From Bacteroidia bacterium (GTDB lineage Bacteria; Bacteroidota; Bacteroidia; Bacteroidales; Paludibacteraceae), in the NCBI GenBank assembly GCA_021152555.1, contig JAGKVE010000001.1, positions 1-64,000 on the forward strand: a DNA stretch of 64,000 bases. Reading direction: 5' to 3'. The notes beneath the pieces were generated by a model that saw only the letters and a program-made list of their open reading frames with translations, was not told the DNA's origin and searched no databases. Both the position numbers and the translations under genes were made by a program. Positions within the stretch are counted from its first letter, which is position 1. The number at the start of each line of letters is the position of its first letter. Positions 16,538 to 26,165 of this stretch are shown here, piece after piece.

Positions 16538-18244
16538 ATGTTTCGTTTTGCAAATATAGAAGTTTTATGGTTGTTGGCGAGCGTTCTTGCTTACGCCATC
16601 GCCTATTGGTTATATACGCGGCGTAAGAGACGCCAATTGGAACAGTTCGGCGATCCGGAATTGATAGAGAGCCTTATGCCCAATGCCAGCCGTGTACGTC
16701 CCACTGTCAAGTTCTCGATAGTGATGGTTGCGTTAACACTATTGATTATCGCCGCAGCACGTCCGCAGTTCGGTCAAAGCGAGCGCACGGAGAAACGCCA
16801 AGGCATCGAGGCCATTGTAGCACTTGACATATCCAATTCGATGCTCGCCGAAGACGTAGCGCCAAACCGTTTGGAGCGCGCTAAACAAATGCTGAGCAAA
16901 CTGATGGACAACATGGTGAACGACAAAGTAGGCTTAGTCGTTTTTGCCGGAGACGCCTTTGTCCAACTGCCAATCACGTGTGACTACGTATCCGCAAAGA
17001 TGTTCCTCAACTCCATCAAGCCCGAACTCATCAAGACACAAGGAACAGCCATCGGCGCAGCACTCAGTACCAGCATCCGCTGTTTCGGGGAACAGAGCGA
17101 TGCCAGCCGTGCGATTATCCTTATCACCGACGGTGAGAACCATGAGGACGATGCGGTTGCAGTAGCCAAACGCGCCAAAGAGGCAGGTATTCAGGTTCTC
17201 GTTGTAGGTATCGGCAAACCGGAAGGAAGCCCTATTCCCGTTGCCGGTTCAAACAACTTCATGAAAGACCGTTCAGGCAATGTGGTAGTCAGCCGTCTAA
17301 ACGAAGATATGTGCCGCGAGATAGCCCAAGCAGGCGGCGGTATCTACGTGCGTTGCGACAACACCAATACGGCTACCAAGGCCATTCAGAAAGAGTTGGA
17401 CAAACTCGGGACACAGGAACTCGAGACACAAGTCTTTACCGACTACAACGAGCAGTACCAGAGCTTCGCACTGATTGCATTGCTACTGCTGGTGATTGAT
17501 TTCTTCATCTTCAACCGTAAGAACAAAATGATAACAAGACTTGATATTTTCGGCGACTCCGCACGGCGTAATACGATAACCGTACTGCTTATTCTTTGCA
17601 GTCTCAATATGTTCGCCCAACGTGAATCGGGCGATGTGCGCCGCGGTAACAAAGAATACCGCAAACAGAACTTCACAGAGGCAGAGGTAGACTACCGACG
17701 CGGATTAGAAGTCAACAAAGACAGTTACGAAGCACACTATAACTTAGGCGATGCATTGTTCAAACAAGACAAGTATGCAGATGCGCAGACAGAGTTCGAA
17801 ACGGCTGCCAAGCTGTTAGACAAGAAAAACGACAAGGAGCGTTATTCAAAAGCTATGCATAATATCGGGAACTGTAATTTTGCGCAACAGCAGTATGACA
17901 AAGCCGTAGCCGCATATCAGGAATCGCTTCGCGCAAACCCGAAAGACAACGACACGCGATATAATCTGGTGAAAGCAATGGAGTTGTTACAGCAACAACA
18001 GCAACAGCAGAACCAACAACAAAATCAAGACCAGCAACAACAGCAGCAACAGCAAGAGCAACAAGAGCAAAATCAAGACCAAGAGCAACAAGAACAGGAG
18101 CAGCAGCAAGAACAAAACGAAGACAAGATGGACAAAGAGACAGCCGAGCAGATCCTGCAGGCTTTGGAACAGGATGAACAAGACACACAGGACAAGATGC
18201 AGCGTCAGCAAGGCAAGAAACGCCGCGTAGAAAAAGAATGGTAA
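16538..18244 (+). CDS. batB: Fused BatB-BatC: VWA domain plus TPR domain
   Basis: 568 residues combining what are usually two genes. Residues 1-330 are BatB: two N-terminal membrane helices, a VWA domain with a proper DISNS metal site, and a membrane helix at about 308-326. Residues from about 340 on are BatC: a hydrophobic segment ending in MFAQ (about 345-360) that looks like BatC's own signal peptide, TPR repeats (about 362-480; GNKEYRKQNFTEAEVDYRRG, then YNLGDALFKQDKYADA), a Gln-rich stretch (about 485-530) and a basic tail. There is no stop or frame break at the junction (around 17520-17570). The internal hydrophobic segment would return the chain across the membrane or be cleaved, releasing BatC. 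Confidence 0.9.
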   Translation: MFRFANIEVLWLLASVLAYAIAYWLYTRRKRRQLEQFGDPELIESLMPNASRVRPTVKFSIVMVALTLLIIAAARPQFGQSERTEKRQGIEAIVALDISNSMLAEDVAPNRLERAKQMLSKLMDNMVNDKVGLVVFAGDAFVQLPITCDYVSAKMFLNSIKPELIKTQGTAIGAALSTSIRCFGEQSDASRAIILITDGENHEDDAVAVAKRAKEAGIQVLVVGIGKPEGSPIPVAGSNNFMKDRSGNVVVSRLNEDMCREIAQAGGGIYVRCDNTNTATKAIQKELDKLGTQELETQVFTDYNEQYQSFALIALLLLVIDFFIFNRKNKMITRLDIFGDSARRNTITVLLILCSLNMFAQRESGDVRRGNKEYRKQNFTEAEVDYRRGLEVNKDSYEAHYNLGDALFKQDKYADAQTEFETAAKLLDKKNDKERYSKAMHNIGNCNFAQQQYDKAVAAYQESLRANPKDNDTRYNLVKAMELLQQQQQQQNQQQNQDQQQQQQQQEQQEQNQDQEQQEQEQQQEQNEDKMDKETAEQILQALEQDEQDTQDKMQRQQGKKRRVEKEW

Positions 18245-18284
18245 TACTATTTACGATTTAACCATTTACGATTTACTATTTAGA
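18245..18284. repeat. Short heptamer-like spacer before batD
   Basis: Imperfect units of ATTTACG / ATTTACT fill the 42-nt gap between batC and batD. The same unit is echoed in galE at 35519-35546. Confidence 0.6.
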
Positions 18285-18286
18285 TT

Positions 18287-20140
18287 ATGAAATATAGGCT
18301 TTCCATATTCATTCTATTCATCGGCATGGCACTGAGTGCGTATGCCGATGAGGTAGTTTTCAGGGCACAAGCGCCTAAACAAGTGGTAGTGGGCCGTCCC
18401 TTTCAGTTAACGTACACCGTTAACCAGCGCAGCCGTGACCTGCGAGCGCCTGAATTCACAGATTTTGATGTATTGGCAGGTCCGTACACCTCAACAAGCA
18501 GCAGTACCTCGTTTGTCAACGGTCACCGCAGTTCGTCTTTCACGCAGACCTACACGTACACGCTGATGGGGCAGAAAGCGGGTACATTCACCATCTCGCC
18601 GGCTACCGTAAAAGTGGACGGAGAAAATGTACAGTCCAACGGCGTACGGATACAGGTCCTTCCTGAAGACGAGCAGCCGGCTGCACAAAGCAGCGGGCAG
18701 ACAAGCCCGGACACGCAAAGCAGTCAGAGTTCGCAGGGCAGCCAAGGGACCAGCATTTCCTCCGAGAACCTGTTTGTGCGCACGATTGCCTCCAAGACAC
18801 GCGTTCATGAACAGGAGGCGCTGATGATAACCTACAAACTATACTTCGCAAACGTGGACGTGGCACAACTGACCAACAATACCAAACTGCCGGAGTTTAC
18901 GGGTTTTCTCAAACAGGAATTGGAGCAAGGCGAGATACAGACCGAGTTAGAGCATTACAACGGGCGCAATTACCAGACTGCCGTCCTTTACCGTACTATT
19001 CTCTACCCCCAGCACTCCGGTGACATTACTATTGAGCCTGCCCGTTTCGAGGCGGTGCTACGCGTTCAAACGAGGTCGCAAGTACGCTCTATTTTTGATG
19101 ATTTCTTCGGCAGTTACACCAATGTGACGAAGATGCTAACAGCCCCGGGAGCCACAATACACGTTGCCGCTCTGCCCAGTGGCAAACCTGCAGGTTTCTC
19201 TGGCGGCGTAGGTAAGTTTACTCTCACGCCATCCATCTCACAAACGGAAGTACAGACGAACGACGCCATAACCATCAAACTGGACATCACGGGCGCCGGC
19301 AACATGAAACTACTCAAGACACCGGCTATTGACTGGCCGGAAGGCTTTGAACCGTATGACCCGAAAGTAACTAATAATTTCAATACAACAACTGCCGGCG
19401 TAAGCGGCACGAAGTCTATTGAGTATCTTGCTATTCCCCGCAGCGCAGGAGAATATACTATTCCTTCCGTGAAATTCAGTTACTTTGACATTGACGAGAA
19501 AGCCTATAAGACGCTGAGCACACCTGAATATACCGTGCGTGTGAAAAGGGGCGCAGGAGATGTTTCGTCCCCGTCCTCGGAAGAGAAGGGCGTTTATTAT
19601 CCGCAGAAAGAGGATATCAAACAACTTGGTACGGATATCCGGTACATAGACACCAAACCGCTCAAAGTCACAAGTCACAAGTCACAAATCATACATTACA
19701 ACTATTTATGGTTATTCTATGTAGTGCCGCTGGCTATCGCACTCGTTCTGCTTATTGTACTTCGCAAGCAAATCAAGGAGAATTCCGACGTGACCCGCGT
19801 ACGCTATAAACGCGCTAACAAAGTGGCGCAGAAACGGCTAAGATCTGCAGCGGCAGCAATGAAGGCAAACGATTCAAATGCTTTCTATGCAGCGATAGAG
19901 CAAGCCGCCTGGACATACCTCAGCGACCGTCTCTCCATCCCGACTGCGGACCTCAACAAGGAGAACATTGCTTCTATTCTGGCAAAGAAAGGTGTTTCCG
20001 AGGCACTGATCAAGGATGTTATGAACGTCCTCTCCACTGCCGAATTTGCCCGTTATGCACCTTCAACAGACCACGCCATGGACGATCTATATGCGGCCAC
20101 CACCAATCTGATTAATCAACTGGAAAACGAAAAGATATGA
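18287..20140 (+). CDS. batD: BatD, periplasmic beta-domain protein with membrane anchor
   Basis: 617 residues. A signal peptide (1-20, ending SAYA) is followed by a long beta-rich BatD region (DEVVFRAQAPKQVVVGRPFQ, and GKFTLTPSISQTEVQTNDAI in the second half), a Ser/Gln-rich linker (about 135-160), one transmembrane helix (about 473-492) and a helical cytoplasmic tail. Near residues 460-467 the sequence VTSHKSQ is encoded by three 7-bp repeats (AGTCACA), just before the membrane helix. The stop overlaps the batE start by 4 bp (ATGA). Confidence 0.92.
   Translation: MKYRLSIFILFIGMALSAYADEVVFRAQAPKQVVVGRPFQLTYTVNQRSRDLRAPEFTDFDVLAGPYTSTSSSTSFVNGHRSSSFTQTYTYTLMGQKAGTFTISPATVKVDGENVQSNGVRIQVLPEDEQPAAQSSGQTSPDTQSSQSSQGSQGTSISSENLFVRTIASKTRVHEQEALMITYKLYFANVDVAQLTNNTKLPEFTGFLKQELEQGEIQTELEHYNGRNYQTAVLYRTILYPQHSGDITIEPARFEAVLRVQTRSQVRSIFDDFFGSYTNVTKMLTAPGATIHVAALPSGKPAGFSGGVGKFTLTPSISQTEVQTNDAITIKLDITGAGNMKLLKTPAIDWPEGFEPYDPKVTNNFNTTTAGVSGTKSIEYLAIPRSAGEYTIPSVKFSYFDIDEKAYKTLSTPEYTVRVKRGAGDVSSPSSEEKGVYYPQKEDIKQLGTDIRYIDTKPLKVTSHKSQIIHYNYLWLFYVVPLAIALVLLIVLRKQIKENSDVTRVRYKRANKVAQKRLRSAAAAMKANDSNAFYAAIEQAAWTYLSDRLSIPTADLNKENIASILAKKGVSEALIKDVMNVLSTAEFARYAPSTDHAMDDLYAATTNLINQLENEKI
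19666..19686 (+). repeat. Three heptamers inside batD
   Basis: AGTCACA repeated three times, perfectly, is 21 bp and keeps the frame. It sits in the juxtamembrane linker, where an insertion should be tolerated. Confidence 0.85.
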
Positions 20141-20877
20141 GAAAGATATTTGTAATTTGCAATTTCCTATTGGCCATCATCTGCTCCGTTATGGCGCAGA
20201 GTGCGTTTGACGAGGCGAATACCGCTTATGCGGAAGGCCGCTACGAAGAGGCGGCAAAGGGTTACGAAGCACTGTTGGCAGAGCAACCGGACGAGGTGTT
20301 GTATTACAACCTCGGCAACGCCCGGTACAAGCAAGGCGAGTTGGCACAGGCCATCCTCAATTATGAGCGGGCGTTGCGACTCAAGCCGAACTACAAAGAC
20401 GCAAAGTACAACCTCGCTTTCGCCCAGAGCCGGATTACTGACAATATTAATGAGCAGGACTTTTTCCTCTCATCATGGGCGCGTACAATACGTAACAGCC
20501 TGAATGAGAGTACTTGGATGATTTTATCCATTGTACTTTTCATATTTACCTTGGTAGGAGTTTTGCTCTTCTTGTTAAGCCGCGAGTTATGGCTCAGGAA
20601 GACCGCTTTTCACGTAGCATGGATTGCCCTACTCTTCTCTCTTGTATCCGGTCTTAACGCAGCCTCTCTACATAAAAGAGACTCCCTGCGCAATGAAGCT
20701 ATCATCACACAGGGAGTAGTTAATGCCAAGTCTTCGCCTGATCGTTCAGGCACGGATCTTTTTACGCTTCATGAGGGGACCAAGGTCACCATTCGTGAAA
20801 CGCTTAGCGAATGGGCTAACGTTCACGTTGGCTCGAACGAGGGGTGGATCCGCTTGACCTGCCTTGAGAGGATTTGA
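20137..20877 (+). CDS. batE: BatE, TPR and SH3-like membrane protein
   Basis: 246 residues. A signal peptide (about 1-21, ending SVMAQ) is followed by TPR repeats (ANTAYAEGRYEEAAKGYEAL, then YYNLGNARYKQGELAQAILN), two membrane helices (about 127-150 and 160-178) and a C-terminal bacterial SH3-like domain (about 190-246). It ends the bat operon. Its last 62 bp overlap the 3' end of the lipoprotein gene on the other strand; the conserved SH3 ending (NEGWIRLTCLERI) shows that batE is genuine up to its stop. Confidence 0.92.
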   Translation: MRKIFVICNFLLAIICSVMAQSAFDEANTAYAEGRYEEAAKGYEALLAEQPDEVLYYNLGNARYKQGELAQAILNYERALRLKPNYKDAKYNLAFAQSRITDNINEQDFFLSSWARTIRNSLNESTWMILSIVLFIFTLVGVLLFLLSRELWLRKTAFHVAWIALLFSLVSGLNAASLHKRDSLRNEAIITQGVVNAKSSPDRSGTDLFTLHEGTKVTIRETLSEWANVHVGSNEGWIRLTCLERI

Positions 20878-22072
20878 CAGTCTGGGTCCTTCCTGTTGCA
20901 TCAGTGGTTCGTACCGTTGTCCGGGACGAACCATTTTTGTTAACACGTGTCTCAACGGTCGTTGTCGTTTGGTGGGTTGCGTTAGCCTGACGAACGGCCG
21001 TTGTTTTCGTTTCTGCCTGACGGGTCGTCGATGACGCAGCCGGCTGACGGGTTATTGCAGTAGTGGATGGCGTGCGGGTTGTCGTAGTCGCTGTAGTGGA
21101 CGGTGTGCGGGTAGTCGTTGATTGCGAAGTACTACTTGCCGCACTTTGACGTGACACCTCTGTTCGTAACTGCCCCGCATTACGCGCACTGGCTACCGCC
21201 TTATTACCATTAGCCGACCTGCTCACACGGCGCTCGAATGCGTTATCCGGATGCTGCTCACGGAAATCATTACGGCTGTAAGGTTGCGTCATCTGGCTGT
21301 AGCCGTTATAGAACGGTTGCTGGGGATAATCGCACGAATGGCAGTAATGATGATTGGTCATATACGTTGTCACGTAGGCTTGATAATGGTTCAGATAAAC
21401 CGGCTGTGGTTTGGTATAGTACGACGGGTAATAATCATAGTAATACGGAGAACTCCAACAAGAGTAGTTGGCGTAACCGTAAGCGTCCCACATAGGAGGA
21501 CGTTTGATAAATACCGGACGGACAATATAATTATATCCGTACAAATACGGGTCTCCCACTACCTCTACATACAATCTGTCCGCACGGCGCTCTGCAACAA
21601 TAGTAGCTACGTCCTGGAACACTCCGGGTGCCAAGCATGCCTGTATAAGCGTAGCGTGGTAATAACCTTTGTATGTCTCAATCACACGCAAATAATCCAC
21701 CCAGCCGTCGTGGTTGAGATCAAGGTTATTAATCATATAACGGCTTGAGTTCAACAACTGTTCAAACTCGCGTGTAGAGCGAGACTCTGCAAAAGCCGCA
21801 GCCACAGCATTGAGGTCCAAGTAAAAACAAGGATCTGTGTTATAGCCGGTTACCGTGAAAGTAGTTACCGTTGTCGTTCTTGGAGAAGGGGTTGTAACGG
21901 TAGTTGTATATACGGTAGTCGGTTTGGGTTGTTCCACAACAACCACTGTCGGCTTCTCATGTGCCACAGCTACAGGCTCATTTACCGGAGTGACGGTCCA
22001 AATACGCGTCCAACAACCTGCCAAGAGAAAAGACAAAGGTACAATATACAATGTACGAAGGAACTTATTCAT
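20816..22072 (-). CDS. Surface lipoprotein with Thr/Ser/Arg-rich tail
   Basis: 418 residues. The signal peptide ends in LLAGC (Cys 20), so this is a lipoprotein. A Thr/Val-rich linker (about 25-75) precedes a folded region (about 80-190) with PCFYLDLNAVAAAFAES and NNLDLNHDGWVDYLRV, which resembles one EF-hand-like calcium loop. A Tyr/Pro-rich stretch (about 190-265) and a low-complexity Thr/Ser/Arg tail follow. I do not know the family name. It lies 15 nt after infB and is probably the last gene of the rimP-nusA-infB transcript. Its signal-peptide codons (22032-22063) consist of 7-bp units almost identical to 15312-15339. The final 20 or so codons run antisense into batE. Confidence 0.75.
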   Translation of the reverse strand: MNKFLRTLYIVPLSFLLAGCWTRIWTVTPVNEPVAVAHEKPTVVVVEQPKPTTVYTTTVTTPSPRTTTVTTFTVTGYNTDPCFYLDLNAVAAAFAESRSTREFEQLLNSSRYMINNLDLNHDGWVDYLRVIETYKGYYHATLIQACLAPGVFQDVATIVAERRADRLYVEVVGDPYLYGYNYIVRPVFIKRPPMWDAYGYANYSCWSSPYYYDYYPSYYTKPQPVYLNHYQAYVTTYMTNHHYCHSCDYPQQPFYNGYSQMTQPYSRNDFREQHPDNAFERRVSRSANGNKAVASARNAGQLRTEVSRQSAASSTSQSTTTRTPSTTATTTTRTPSTTAITRQPAASSTTRQAETKTTAVRQANATHQTTTTVETRVNKNGSSRTTVRTTDATGRTQTVKSSQGRSSGSTPRSSQRER

Positions 22073-22087
22073 AGTAATACGTGTTTT

Positions 22088-24751
22088 CTACAATGTTTTG
22101 GCTACCTCTACTTCCTCAAATGCCTCAAGTATATCGCCCTCTTTGAGGTCATCATATGCCTTGAGACTCAAACCGCACTCGGTATTCACGCCGGCTTCTT
22201 TAATATCATCTTTGACATGCTTGAGAGAAGCAAGCTCTGCGGTTTTGATAACAATACCGTCACGGATGACACGTACTTTGTTACCGCGTTTGATTTTACC
22301 CTCACGCACAATACAACCGGCGATAGTACCCACTTTCGAAATATGGAAAGTTTGCAGTACTTCCAACGTTGCTGTCACTTCTTCTTTCACTTCCGGTGCC
22401 AACATACCTTCCATAGCCGCCTTGACTTCATTGATAGCATCGTAGATAATAGAGTAGATTCGGATATCCACTTCCTCAGTCTCCGCCATCTTGCGGGCCG
22501 AACCGGTAGGACGTACGTTAAAGCCGACGATGATAGCATCCGAAGCCGCAGCGAGCATTACATCGCTGTCGCTGATAGCACCTACGGCGCCGTGAATCAC
22601 ATTGACCTGAATATTCTCCGTGGACAGTTTGATAAGCGAGTCTTTGATTGCCTCTACCGAGCCGTCCACATCGGCTTTGACGATGATGTTCAACTCTTTG
22701 AAGTCACCGATTGCCAAACGACGGCCGATTTCTTCAAGTCCAACATGTTTCTTAGTTCGGATGGATTGCTCACGTTGTAACTGCTCGCGTTTATTGGCTA
22801 TCTCGCGGGCCTCCTGCTCCGTAGGTAATACGTTGAACTCGTCCCCTGCCTGCGGCGCGCCGTTAAGACCGAGTATCGAGCAAGGCTCACCAGGGCGGAC
22901 TTCTGTAATTTTCTGTCCACGCTCGTTGAACATGGCTTTAATACGTCCGTGGAAGGTTCCGGCAAGCACTATATCGCCCATATGGAGCGTACCATCCTGT
23001 ACCAGCAGCGTAGCCACATAGCCACGTCCCTTGTCAAGCGAGGACTCGATAACGGAACCTTTGGCACGGCGTTTAGGATTTGCCTTGAGGTCTAACAACT
23101 CCGCCTCGAGCAGCACTTTCTCCAGCAGTTCATACACGCCGGTACCCTTCTTCGCGGAGATTTCCTGACATTGGTACTTACCGCCCCAGTCTTCCACAAG
23201 GATATTCATATTTGAGAGCTGTTCGCGAATCTTATCAGGGTTAGCGCCCGGCTTGTCCACTTTGTTGATTGCGAACACCATAGGAACACCAGCAGCCTGG
23301 GCATGGTTGATAGCCTCAATCGTCTGCGGCATGACGGCATCGTCGGCGGCTATAATGATAATAGCGATATCCGTTACCTTGGCTCCACGGGCACGCATTG
23401 CGGTGAACGCGGCGTGACCCGGCGTATCAAGAAATGTGATGTGTTGTCCGTTCTTCAGTTTGACATTATACGCACCGATGTGCTGGGTGATACCACCTGC
23501 CTCACCGGCTATCACATTCGCGTTACGAATATGGTCGAGTAACGATGTCTTACCATGATCAACGTGCCCCATAACAGTGATAATCGGGCAGCGGGACTCT
23601 ATATCCTCGTCGTTAACAACCTCGTCTGCATTGATTTCCTCCACCACATGCGCTGCTACATACTCGGTCGTGAAACCGAACTCTTCCGCCACAAGGTTGA
23701 TAGTCTCGGCATCGAGACGCTGGTTGATAGAAACAAACAGACCAAGCGACATACAAGTACCGATAATCTTATTCACCGGCACGTTCATCATGTTGGCAAG
23801 GTCGTTTGCAGTCACGAACTCCGTCAGCTTGAGCACTTTGGACTGCTCTTGCTGTTCCATCAGTTCCAATTCGTGCTTCTCGCGTTCCTGCTCACGGCGT
23901 TCGCGTTTATACTTGGAAGTATTACTCTTGTTTTGTTTTTGCGAGAGGCGGTTGAGGGTCTCTTTGAGTGCGCGATCCACCTCTTCTTGTGTAGCCTCGC
24001 GAGGTTTGTTGTTTTTGCTTTTCTTGCCCGCTTGGTTACGTTTATCGTTCGGGTCAACCTTAGCAGCGTTGTTCTTTATACGCTCGCGTTTACGGCGTTC
24101 AGCGGCGGCTTGTTGAGCCTGTTCGTGCTGCGCCTGCTGTGCCGCCTGACGTTCCTCACGCTCTTTGCGTTTCTGTTCTTTAGTCTTCTTCGCAGGGCGT
24201 GTGGAAGTGTCAATGGAATCAAGATCAATCTTGCCCAGCACTTTGGGAGTATTCTTCAGTTGGGGTTTGCCAAGCGTGAATATCTCTTTCTTTGAAGCCG
24301 ATTGGGCGGGTTGTGTTTCTTTCGCAGCTTTAGCTTCCTTCTCAACTTTCTCAACTTCGGCTTTCTTGGCAGCTTCGCGCGCTGCTACTTCAGCGGCTTT
24401 TTTGGCTTTCTCTGCCTCTTCGGCGGCACGTTGGGCTGCCACGCGTGCCGCTTCGCGACGCGCTGCTTCTTCAGCCTGACGTGCTGCTTCCTCTTCTTTG
24501 GCGCGTTGGGCTGCTTCGGCGGCGGCTTTCTCCGCCTCCTCGCGTGCTTGACGTTCTGCCGCCAACCGATCGGCTTCTATTTTCGTTGCGGCGTCTTTGT
24601 TGAACTCTTTGGCTAATAGCAGATAGAGGTCATCATCGATGCGGACATTCGGATCGGATGCGATAGGATGACCATTTTTCTCACACCATGCAGTGAGAGT
24701 CGCCATTCCGATATTTAATTCTTTACAAGCTTTTATCAGTTTTATCGCCAT
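22088..24751 (-). CDS. infB: Translation initiation factor IF-2
   Basis: 887 residues. An N-terminal IF2_N helical motif (MAIKLIKACKELNIGMATL) is followed by a long charged Ala/Glu/Lys/Arg linker (about 55-270), a second IF2_N-like segment (TEFVTANDLANMMNVPVNKI), a GTPase domain (G1 GHVDHGKTS near 395, DTPGHAAF, NKVDKPG) and the beta-barrel and C2 domains that bind fMet-tRNA. It brings initiator tRNA to the 30S subunit. It is third in the order rimP-nusA-infB, which is conserved across bacteria, and is separated from nusA by a 146-nt spacer holding heptamers. The charged linker is low-complexity and has few informative motifs. Confidence 0.97.
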   Translation of the reverse strand: MAIKLIKACKELNIGMATLTAWCEKNGHPIASDPNVRIDDDLYLLLAKEFNKDAATKIEADRLAAERQAREEAEKAAAEAAQRAKEEEAARQAEEAARREAARVAAQRAAEEAEKAKKAAEVAAREAAKKAEVEKVEKEAKAAKETQPAQSASKKEIFTLGKPQLKNTPKVLGKIDLDSIDTSTRPAKKTKEQKRKEREERQAAQQAQHEQAQQAAAERRKRERIKNNAAKVDPNDKRNQAGKKSKNNKPREATQEEVDRALKETLNRLSQKQNKSNTSKYKRERREQEREKHELELMEQQEQSKVLKLTEFVTANDLANMMNVPVNKIIGTCMSLGLFVSINQRLDAETINLVAEEFGFTTEYVAAHVVEEINADEVVNDEDIESRCPIITVMGHVDHGKTSLLDHIRNANVIAGEAGGITQHIGAYNVKLKNGQHITFLDTPGHAAFTAMRARGAKVTDIAIIIIAADDAVMPQTIEAINHAQAAGVPMVFAINKVDKPGANPDKIREQLSNMNILVEDWGGKYQCQEISAKKGTGVYELLEKVLLEAELLDLKANPKRRAKGSVIESSLDKGRGYVATLLVQDGTLHMGDIVLAGTFHGRIKAMFNERGQKITEVRPGEPCSILGLNGAPQAGDEFNVLPTEQEAREIANKREQLQREQSIRTKKHVGLEEIGRRLAIGDFKELNIIVKADVDGSVEAIKDSLIKLSTENIQVNVIHGAVGAISDSDVMLAAASDAIIVGFNVRPTGSARKMAETEEVDIRIYSIIYDAINEVKAAMEGMLAPEVKEEVTATLEVLQTFHISKVGTIAGCIVREGKIKRGNKVRVIRDGIVIKTAELASLKHVKDDIKEAGVNTECGLSLKAYDDLKEGDILEAFEEVEVAKTL

Positions 24752-24760
24752 AATATTAAC

Positions 24761-24788
24761 AATTTACAATTTATAATTTGCAACTTAC
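24761..24788. repeat. Heptamer array and hairpin in the nusA-infB spacer
   Basis: Four units (AATTTAC, AATTTAT, AATTTGC, AACTTAC) lie just upstream of infB. The rest of the spacer (to 24897) has an imperfect stem GTAAG...CTTAC enclosing CGTT-TTTCAG-AACG, and further ATTGTTC/ATTGTAA-like units. Confidence 0.65.
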
Positions 24789-24897
24789 AAAGCGTTATGT
24801 AAGGTTGGTACCATCTCGTTTTTCAGAACGGGTCTTACGGGTTAGCACCAAACCCCGCAAGCCCTTTGTTAATTGTTCATTGTAATTGTACGTTAAC

Positions 24898-26157
24898 TCA
24901 ATCGTTCTCGAACTCGGCAGCGAGTATTCGGAGCACGTCGTCAATCGTCTCCTCTTCGAGATCTGTCTGACGGAGTAACTCTTCTTTGCTAGTTCCGAGT
25001 ACGTCTTTCGCGGTGTCAAGACCGATTGCCTTGAACGCATCGAGTACCCACTGGTCGATCTCATCGTTGAACTCGTCCAGATAGATATCATCAAGGTCCT
25101 GCTCGTTGATTTCGCGATAAACATCAATGTCGTAACCCGTGAGCATGGACGCTAATTTGATATTGAATCCGCCTTTACCGATGGCGAGACTTACCTCGTC
25201 CGGCTGCAGATATACTTTAGCTTTCTTATTTTCCTCGTCTATCTCCATTGATGATATTTTTGCCGGGGCTAAAGCACGCTGGATATAAAGGTTGACATTC
25301 GGCGTGTAGTTGATGACATCGATATTCTCGTTGCGCAACTCGCGGACGATGCCGTGTATACGGGCACCTTTCACGCCGACGCACGCACCTACCGGATCGA
25401 TACGGTCGTCGAACGTCTCTACGGCTACTTTTGCGCGCTCACCCGGGATACGGGCGATTTTCTTGATAGCAATAAGTCCCTCTTTCACCTCAGGCACTTC
25501 TTGCTCGAACAGACGTTGCAGGAACAACGGTGCAGTACGGCTGAGGATGATTTTGGGGTTCTGGTTCTTGTTGTCAACCTGTACCACCACCGCGCGGACC
25601 ATCTCGCCTTTGCGATAGAAATCAGTCGGTATCTGGTTCTGTTTCGGCAAGTAAAGTTCATTGCCGTCCTCATCAAGCAGCAACATCTCTTTCTTCCATA
25701 CCTGATATAGTTCGCCCGTTACCACTTGACCTACCATCTCTTTGTATTTCTGGTACAGGCTCTCCTTTTGCAGTTCCAGGATCTTCGATGCGAGTGTCTG
25801 ACGCAGGTTGAGAATCATACGGCGGCCGAAGGACTGCAGATCCACCTTGTCGGTAACCTCTTCGCCCACCTCTGCCTCATCATCTAATTTGAGTGCGTCG
25901 CTCAGAGCAATCTGGGTCTCCGGATTAGCCACATCATCATCTTCCATCACTAAACGGTTACGATAAATCTCCAGGTCCCCCTTATCCGGGTTGACGATAA
26001 CGTCGTAGTTGGCGGAATTGCCGTACATCTTGGTGATTACGCTACGGAACGAATCCTGCAGCACATTGATAAGCGTCTGTTTGTCAATGCGTTTGAAGTC
26101 TTTGAACTCCGAAAAAATGTCAATCAGATTGATTGTTTCTTGGTTTTTAGTTGCCAT
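24898..26157 (-). CDS. nusA: Transcription termination/antitermination factor NusA
   Basis: 419 residues. The N-terminal RNA-polymerase-binding domain (about 1-125) is followed by an S1 domain (about 130-200) and two KH domains; DPVGACVGVKGARIHGIV and VSLAIGKGGFNIKLAS carry the GxxG loops. A C-terminal acidic helical extension (about 360-419) has a helix-hairpin-helix-like pattern (LGTSKEELLRQTDLEEETI). It binds RNA polymerase and modulates pausing and termination. It lies 8 nt downstream of rimP. Confidence 0.97.
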   Translation of the reverse strand: MATKNQETINLIDIFSEFKDFKRIDKQTLINVLQDSFRSVITKMYGNSANYDVIVNPDKGDLEIYRNRLVMEDDDVANPETQIALSDALKLDDEAEVGEEVTDKVDLQSFGRRMILNLRQTLASKILELQKESLYQKYKEMVGQVVTGELYQVWKKEMLLLDEDGNELYLPKQNQIPTDFYRKGEMVRAVVVQVDNKNQNPKIILSRTAPLFLQRLFEQEVPEVKEGLIAIKKIARIPGERAKVAVETFDDRIDPVGACVGVKGARIHGIVRELRNENIDVINYTPNVNLYIQRALAPAKISSMEIDEENKKAKVYLQPDEVSLAIGKGGFNIKLASMLTGYDIDVYREINEQDLDDIYLDEFNDEIDQWVLDAFKAIGLDTAKDVLGTSKEELLRQTDLEEETIDDVLRILAAEFEND

Positions 26158-26165
26158 TTGTTCTA

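Noticed and set aside
17987..18211. Leucine-rich open frame on the - strand
   Set aside because: It is the complement of the CAG/CAA-rich Gln stretch of BatC.
23555..24295. Open frame of 246 codons on the + strand
   Set aside because: It is antisense to infB. The apparent hydrophobic protein is the complement of the charged Ala/Glu/Lys linker of IF-2.
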